From: Xenophilus sp. E41
GTDB lineage: Bacteria > Pseudomonadota > Gammaproteobacteria > Burkholderiales > Burkholderiaceae_C
Length of the DNA stretch: 64,000 bases
Assembly (NCBI RefSeq): GCF_003671765.1
Contig: NZ_QPIB01000041.1
Location: 92,290-156,289 of the forward strand
Reading direction: 5' to 3'
Shown: piece after piece, positions 59,709 to 64,000 of the stretch
Numbering within the stretch: position 1 is the first letter of the stretch
Layout: each line of letters starts with the position of its first letter
Notes under the pieces: generated by a model
Database searches by the model: none
The model's input: only the letters and a program-made list of their open reading frames with translations
Told to the model about the DNA's origin: nothing
Made by a program: the position numbers and the translations under genes

Positions 59709-60424
59709 TCCGGCTCGGGCACGAAGACGTAGCCGACTCCCCACACGGTGCGGATGTGGCGCGGTTGCGCCGGGTCGGCCTCGATCAGCTTGCGCAGGCG
59801 CATGACCTGCACGTCGATGCTGCGGTCGGTGGCCTCGTGGTCGCGCCCGCGCGCCAGTTCGATGAGGCGCTCGCGCCCAAGGGGGCGGCCGGCGTTCTGC
59901 GCGAACGCCGCGAGCAGGCCGAACTCGCCCGTGGTCAGCGGCACCTCGGCATCGCCCCTGCGCAGCGTGCGCCGGGCGAGGTGCAGCACGTGCTCGCCGA
60001 AGCGCAGCTCGCCGTCCTCGGCCATCGGCCCCGCGTGGGCGCCCAGCATGCGCTGGCGCCGCACCAGGGCCTGGATGCGCGCGAGCAGCTCGCGCGGGTT
60101 GAAGGGCTTGGGCAGGTAGTCGTCGGCACCCATCTCGAGGCCAACGATGCGGTCCACCGGGTCGCCGCGTGCGGTGAGCATCACGATCGGAATGGTCTCG
60201 CCCTGCGCGCGCAGGCGGCGGCACACGGCCAGGCCGTCCTCGCCCGGCATCATGACGTCGAGCACCAGCACGTCGAAGCGCTCGCGCGCCAGCAGCCGGT
60301 CCAGCGGCGCGGCGCCCTCCACGGTGCGCACCGCGTAGCCCTGGTCGCCCAGGTAGCGCTCCAGCAGCGCACGCAAGTCGGCCTCGTCGTCGGCGATGAG
60401 GATGCGGGCGAGCGGCTCGGGCAT
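59705..60424 (-). CDS. OmpR-family response regulator
   Basis: The 239-residue response regulator has the receiver start RILIADDEADLRALLERYL, phosphorylation site Asp in VLVLDVMMPGEDGLAVCR, the conserved Lys in YLPKPFNPRELLARI and a C-terminal winged helix with RSIDVQVMRLRKLIE. The end shows IRTVWGVGYVFVPE, as in OmpR. A four-half-site repeat upstream (60478-60522) is a good candidate operator for its own gene and for the divergent genes. Confidence 0.92.
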   Translation of the reverse strand: MPEPLARILIADDEADLRALLERYLGDQGYAVRTVEGAAPLDRLLARERFDVLVLDVMMPGEDGLAVCRRLRAQGETIPIVMLTARGDPVDRIVGLEMGADDYLPKPFNPRELLARIQALVRRQRMLGAHAGPMAEDGELRFGEHVLHLARRTLRRGDAEVPLTTGEFGLLAAFAQNAGRPLGRERLIELARGRDHEATDRSIDVQVMRLRKLIEADPAQPRHIRTVWGVGYVFVPEPE

Positions 60425-60477
60425 GGCGCGATCGTAGCGAGCGCCCGGCGCACGGCCGCCGCCCGGCGCGCGAAATC

Positions 60478-60522
60478 ATGACAAACGATGACAGGGCGCA
60501 GCGCCGTGTCATGGATCGTCAT
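60478..60522. promoter_or_regulatory. Candidate operator of the OmpR-family regulator
   Basis: Four half-sites are present: ATGACA at 60478-60483, ATGACA at 60488-60493, TGTCAT at 60507-60512 and CGTCAT at 60517-60522. Each pair is spaced 10 bases, as expected for OmpR-type tandem dimer binding, and the two pairs are inverted. It sits between the divergent regulator and the secreted-protein gene. Confidence 0.55.
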
Positions 60523-60630
60523 CGAGCGCCCGTACGCCGGCATCGTTCGCTCACACCTCGCGCCCACAGTCAAGGCACGGCAGCCCCCGCCGTGCCACCA
60601 CCGATCCACCTCCACTGCAAGGACACGACC

Positions 60631-61173
60631 ATGTCGATTCAAGCTCATCCCCTCATGCTGCGCTGCGCCGCCCTCGGTGCCGTCGCCCTGGCAGCCTCCT
60701 TCGTCACCGCCGGCGCCGAGGCCGGTCCCCTGCGCTACCGCGGCACGAATGCCGAAGGCGGTGTGTCTTCCGGCGCCATGGTGCGCCGCCAGGGTGCCAA
60801 CGGCGGCAACCTGGTGCGCGGCCGTGCCCTCGGCACCGATGGCCAGGGCCACGGCATCGTCGCCAGCGGCGCCCGCGTGACGGGCCCGAACGGCGGGATG
60901 GGCGCGCGCGCCGGCAGCACCCGCGTCAACGCCGACGGCTCGGCCAGCCACCAGAGCGGCCTGAACGCCGCCAACGCCAAGGGCAGCGTGCAAAGCAGCG
61001 GCAGCGCCACCCGCGACGCCGCCGGCAACCTCAGCCAGAGCCGCAGCACCACCGCCACCAGCAACGTCACCGGCAACAGCGTGCAGACCAGCAGCTCGTA
61101 CGACAGCGCCACCGGCCTGACACGTAGCGCAACCTGCTACAACGCCGCCGGTGCCGTGATCGCCTGCCGCTGA
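60631..61173 (+). CDS. Small secreted Gly/Ser/Asn-rich protein
   Basis: The 180-residue exported protein has a signal peptide (RCAALGAVALAASFVTAGAEA) and a low-complexity body rich in Gly, Ser, Asn and Ala (for example NAEGGVSSGAMVRRQGANGG, QSSGSATRDAAGNLSQSRST). The C-terminus has two Cys (TCYNAAGAVIACR). No family is recognised. It starts after the candidate operator and is followed at 11 bases by the EF-hand gene. Confidence 0.6.
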   Translation: MSIQAHPLMLRCAALGAVALAASFVTAGAEAGPLRYRGTNAEGGVSSGAMVRRQGANGGNLVRGRALGTDGQGHGIVASGARVTGPNGGMGARAGSTRVNADGSASHQSGLNAANAKGSVQSSGSATRDAAGNLSQSRSTTATSNVTGNSVQTSSSYDSATGLTRSATCYNAAGAVIACR

Positions 61174-61183
61174 GGAACTCCCG

Positions 61184-61486
61184 ATGAGACTCCTCCTGCT
61201 TCGATACGCCCTGCTTGCCTTGCTGGCTGGCGCAATGCTCCCTGCGCGGGCCCAGGCGCCCGACCCCGCCCGCCAAGACCAGATGCGAACCGAGTTGCGC
61301 AAGCGATTCGGCGCCGCCGACGCCAATGTCGACGGCCGCCTGACGCGCGACGAAGCGAAGGGCAGGATGCCTTGGGTCTACCGCAACTTCGAGGCCATCG
61401 ACAGCGCGCACACCGGCGCCGTGACCATGGAACAGATCGAGGCCTACGCCGCCAGCCGGCGCGGCCGCCGCGCCGCCGGCGGCTGA
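61184..61486 (+). CDS. Secreted EF-hand calcium-binding protein
   Basis: The 100-residue product has a signal peptide (ALLALLAGAMLPARA) and an EF-hand loop ADANVDGRLTRDE, with Asp/Asn ligands, and a second less perfect loop IDSAHTGAVTMEQ. It probably binds calcium in the periplasm or outside. It begins 11 bases after the previous gene with GAGGAAC as ribosome-binding site and is 14 bases before the desaturase-like gene. Confidence 0.78.
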   Translation: MRLLLLRYALLALLAGAMLPARAQAPDPARQDQMRTELRKRFGAADANVDGRLTRDEAKGRMPWVYRNFEAIDSAHTGAVTMEQIEAYAASRRGRRAAGG

Positions 61487-61500
61487 GGAGAAGCGCAACC

Positions 61501-62130
61501 ATGCCCTTCGACACGCTCCGCCACGCGCTCGGCCCGGAGCTCGCGCCATGGCTGCTCGCCCTGCCCTTGCTGGTGCTGACGGCCGCGCTGGCCGAGGGCC
61601 TCGTCCAGACCTTCGTGACCCTGGCCGCGGCTTTGCGGCTCGGATGGACGGGCAAGCTCACCGGCACGGGTCTCTTCTTCGCGCCGCTGGTATGGCTGGG
61701 CTTTTCGCCCGCGGCCGTGTTCGCGGCCCTGGGCATCAACCTGCTTTACCAGTTCTGGCTGCATGCGCCCTGGCTGCCGCGCCTGGGCGCGCTCGAATGG
61801 GTGCTCAACACGCCCACCCACCACAAGGTGCACCATGCATCGAACGCCGAATACCTGGACTGCAACTATGGCGGCGTGCTGATCGTGTTCGACCGCCTCT
61901 TCGGCACCTTCGTGGACCTGCGCGACGACGTGCCGCCGCGCTACGGGCTGACGACGCCGCTCCGCACCCACAACCCCTTGCGCATCGCCATGCACGAGTG
62001 GGTGAACCTGGCGCGCGACCTGCGGCAGGCCGAGGGCGGGCGCGCGCGGCTGGCGATGGTCTTCGGTCCGCCTGGCGGCCGGACTTCGGCACCACCACCT
62101 ACCGTTCGCATCGAGGAGGCAGGACCATGA
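61501..62130 (+). CDS. Sterol-desaturase/fatty-acid-hydroxylase-like protein lacking two His boxes
   Basis: The 209-residue product matches the C-terminal half of sterol-desaturase-family proteins: ALRLGWTGKLTGTGLFFAPL, NLLYQFWLHAPWLPRL, NTPTHHKVHHASNAEYLDCN and GGVLIVFDRLFGTF. Family members are about 270-330 residues with three histidine clusters that bind two irons. Only the third (THHKVHH) is present here; the first two (HX3H and HX2HH) would lie between ALAEGLVQTF and ALRLGWTGK, where residues appear to be deleted. It is probably inactive as an oxygenase. It overlaps the next gene by ATGA. Confidence 0.75.
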   Translation: MPFDTLRHALGPELAPWLLALPLLVLTAALAEGLVQTFVTLAAALRLGWTGKLTGTGLFFAPLVWLGFSPAAVFAALGINLLYQFWLHAPWLPRLGALEWVLNTPTHHKVHHASNAEYLDCNYGGVLIVFDRLFGTFVDLRDDVPPRYGLTTPLRTHNPLRIAMHEWVNLARDLRQAEGGRARLAMVFGPPGGRTSAPPPTVRIEEAGP

Positions 62131-63062
62131 ACCCGACCACGAACATGCGGATGCGCGCCCTGCGCATCACCGCAACGCTGGCCTGCCTGCTGCTCGCCGG
62201 GCTGTGCGCCGCGCCGCATGCGCAGGGAACAACGCGCTGGCGCGGCCGCACCTTCGAGGTCGGCACACCTGTCGTCCCCGCGGGGGTGCTGCGCGATGCC
62301 GGCCTGCCCTACGGGCCGGACCCGTCCCAGCGCCTCGACGTCTATCGCCCGGCCCAGGCGCGACAGGCGCCGGTGCTGGTCATGGTCCATGGCGGCGGCT
62401 GGATGTACGGCGACAGGGCCGCCGCCTCGGTCGTCGACGCGAAGATCGACCACTGGGTGCGCGAACGGGGCTTCGTCTTCGTCTCGGTCGGCTACCGCCT
62501 GGTGCCGCAGGTCGGCGTGCTGCAGCAGGCCGAGGACATCGCACGCGCGCTGGCCCTGGTGCAGGCGCAGGCCGCGACATGGGGCGCCGACCCGCGGCAG
62601 GTCGTCCTCATGGGGCACTCCGCGGGTGCACACCTGGTCGCGCTGCTGAGCGCCGCGCCCGAGCTGGCCCGCGCCCAGGGCGTCCTGCCCTGGCGGGCCA
62701 CCGTCGCCCTGGACAGTGCGGCGCTCGATACCGTGGCCCTGATGCAGCGGCGCCACCTGCCGCTGTACGACCGCGCCTTCGGCTCGGACCCGGCGCTGTG
62801 GGCACAGATATCGCCCACCGCACGCCTCGCGCCCGGTGGCCCGCCGATGCTGCTGGTGTGCAGCGCGCCACGCCGCGACGATGCCTGCGGCCAGTCGCAG
62901 CGCTTCGCGCAGGCGTTCCGGGCGGTGGGTGGGAGTGCCGAGGTGCTGCCGCTGCAGCTCGGCCATGGGCAGATCAATGCGGAGCTGGGCATGGCAGGTG
63001 GGTACACCGCGGCAGTCGATCGCTTCATCGACCGGCACCGGGCGGCAACCGGAGGCTCATAA
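62127..63062 (+). CDS. Secreted alpha/beta hydrolase (esterase/lipase-like)
   Basis: The 311-residue product has a signal peptide (LACLLLAGLCAAPHA) and the HSL-like lid motif VLVMVHGGGWMYGDRAAAS, oxyanion GGG, the nucleophile loop LMGHSAGAHLVAL with Ser, and acid/base residues later (DACGQSQ, LGHGQINAE). It is an esterase-like hydrolase; substrate unknown. It starts after GAGGAGGCAGG as ribosome-binding site. Confidence 0.82.
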   Translation: MNPTTNMRMRALRITATLACLLLAGLCAAPHAQGTTRWRGRTFEVGTPVVPAGVLRDAGLPYGPDPSQRLDVYRPAQARQAPVLVMVHGGGWMYGDRAAASVVDAKIDHWVRERGFVFVSVGYRLVPQVGVLQQAEDIARALALVQAQAATWGADPRQVVLMGHSAGAHLVALLSAAPELARAQGVLPWRATVALDSAALDTVALMQRRHLPLYDRAFGSDPALWAQISPTARLAPGGPPMLLVCSAPRRDDACGQSQRFAQAFRAVGGSAEVLPLQLGHGQINAELGMAGGYTAAVDRFIDRHRAATGGS

Positions 63063-63080
63063 GAAAAGAAGCGGCGTGCG

Positions 63081-63105
63081 CGCCTCGCCGGCTTGGGGCG
63101 AGGCG
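63081..63105 (+). terminator. Hairpin after the hydrolase gene
   Basis: CGCCTCGCC (63081-63089) pairs perfectly with GGCGAGGCG (63097-63105) around a 7-base loop, 18 bases after the stop. No U-tract follows, so termination is only possible. Confidence 0.35.
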
Positions 63106-63321
63106 CTATGGATTGCATGGCATCTCGCCGTCGCTCCGCGAAGCCGCTGCGCCACGCGCGGATCGGCGGGCACTACCTGCAGGCCGCAGCGTGAAATGCT
63201 CCACACGTCCGAGGAGGTATCAGGGCGGCGGATCATTGGCATTGCCATAGGATGGCCTGCGGTGCCGAGCCGAGGGCGGCCAAGCGCTTATCACAACAAT
63301 TCAAGCCAGGGAGGCTTGCCA

Positions 63322-64000
63322 TGTCCGCACTCCGCGGCGTGCCTTTGCGCACGCTCCGCATCCACAGCGATGCCGTCCCCTTGCACCTCGGCGCCCCCGC
63401 GCTGGAGCCGGTCCGCCTGTCCGGTCGCGAGGGCCTGAACCGCCTGTTCGAGTACGAGCTGCTCCTGAAGACCCCGGATGCCCTGAACCTCGGAGCCTCA
63501 GGCGCCACCGACTTCGACCTCGACGCCTTCATCGGCCGTGAGATCAGCTGCCTGATCGAGCTGGACGGCTCGGGCGAATTCCTCCCCGGTGCCGTCGGCG
63601 CCTCCGTGGACCGGGTGGGCGCAGGGGTGCGTGAGATCAATGCCCTCATCACCGAAGCTGCTTTGTGGGGCGAGGAAGGCCGCCACGTCCAGTACCGCCT
63701 CGTCCTGCGCCCCTGGCTGCACCTGACCAGCCTCACCACCGACTGCAGGATCTTCCAGAACCAAAGCGTGGTGCAGATCCTGGATGAACTGCTCGCCGAC
63801 TATGGTTTCCCCGTCGACAAGCGCCTGGTGGAGACCTACCCCCCACGGGACTACCAGACCCAGTACAACGAGAGCGATCTCCAGTTCTTCGAGCGGTTGA
63901 CCCAGGAATGGGGCATCAACTACTTCTTCGAGCACAGCGACGGCAAACACCGCCTGGTGCTCATCGACAACATGGGTGGTCACCAGAAGAACCCCAGCGC
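63322..64000 (+). CDS. vgrG: Type VI secretion spike protein VgrG (3' end outside the window)
   Basis: The open frame begins at 63322 after GGGAGGCTTGCC and shows the VgrG N-terminal gp27-like domain: LSGREGLNRLFEYELLLKTP, FDLDAFIGREISCLIELDGS, WLHLTSLTTDCRIFQNQSVV and YNESDLQFFERLTQEWGINY. It is complete to the window edge, about 226 residues, with no stop. VgrG is a piston tip of the T6SS and usually carries effectors downstream. Confidence 0.92.

Overview
The window is high-GC chromosomal DNA of a betaproteobacterium, most likely a member of the Comamonadaceae close to Variovorax or Acidovorax. The evidence is the gene set and protein signatures (dapE, prmB, tolB-pal-cpoB, a tight yebC-purD-hemF-nadD-rsfS-rlmH-maf-rng series), dense packing with many ATGA overlaps, and a dispersed palindromic repeat of a kind I associate with this family. 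The genus cannot be fixed from the sequence alone. Most of the window is coding. About seven tenths of it is housekeeping or clearly recognisable, and the rest is accessory.

Layout. 1-5389: dapE (5' end outside the window), prmB, an ABC-F protein of the YheS type and two small unknown genes. 5416-9711 (minus): a VOC-family protein, tRNA-Lys with its terminator, tcdA, cpoB, pal and tolB. 9882-11663: msbA. 11746-18565 (minus): rng, maf, rlmH, rsfS, nadD, hemF, purD and yebC, an apparent eight-gene transcription unit. 18773-32633: a two-armed aryl polyene (xanthomonadin-like) pigment cluster. Its plus arm holds a halogenase-like flavoprotein, a chorismatase, an acyltransferase and a glycosyltransferase. 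Its minus arm runs from the acyl carrier protein through a membrane protein, an AMP-ligase/dehydratase fusion, a LpxL-type acyltransferase, a LolA-like protein, an MMPL exporter, a polysaccharide deacetylase, a methyltransferase and a dehydratase to a ketoreductase. No ketosynthase is visible. 32733-34253: a HerA-like ATPase.

34407-37524 is a lower-GC island: an RHS gene that has lost its core end, an out-of-frame RHS C-terminal toxin-like module and a coupled immunity-like gene. It abuts an orphan gspK. 39123-42877 is a bufferin-type copper-peptide locus: an ECF sigma factor and its NrsF-type membrane anti-sigma on the minus strand, and the peptide precursor (DUF2282), MNIO enzyme (DUF692), partner (DUF2063) and DoxX protein on the plus strand. 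The two arms are divergent, and each starts from a GTAACC-N16/17-CGAA promoter of the kind read by SigF-type ECF factors.

43048-55623 is a nucleobase region: URC-type uracil catabolism (GTP-cyclohydrolase-II-like URC1, DUF1688 URC4, upp), a BMP-type nucleoside ABC importer with a lipoprotein nucleosidase, a secreted SurE-like protein and a cytosine-deaminase-like amidohydrolase. 55698-63062 holds lipoproteins, a sirtuin, an EnvZ/OmpR-like two-component system with a good candidate operator, and a possible target operon (small secreted protein, EF-hand protein, truncated sterol-desaturase-like protein, alpha/beta hydrolase). A type VI VgrG starts at 63322 and runs off the window.

Two repeat families stand out. 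One is a ~60-bp palindromic element with six copies, two of them inside reading frames (dapE, nadD) and one supplying a kinase's stop codon. The other is a ~40-bp inverted repeat built on CGCGAAGG units, present twice.
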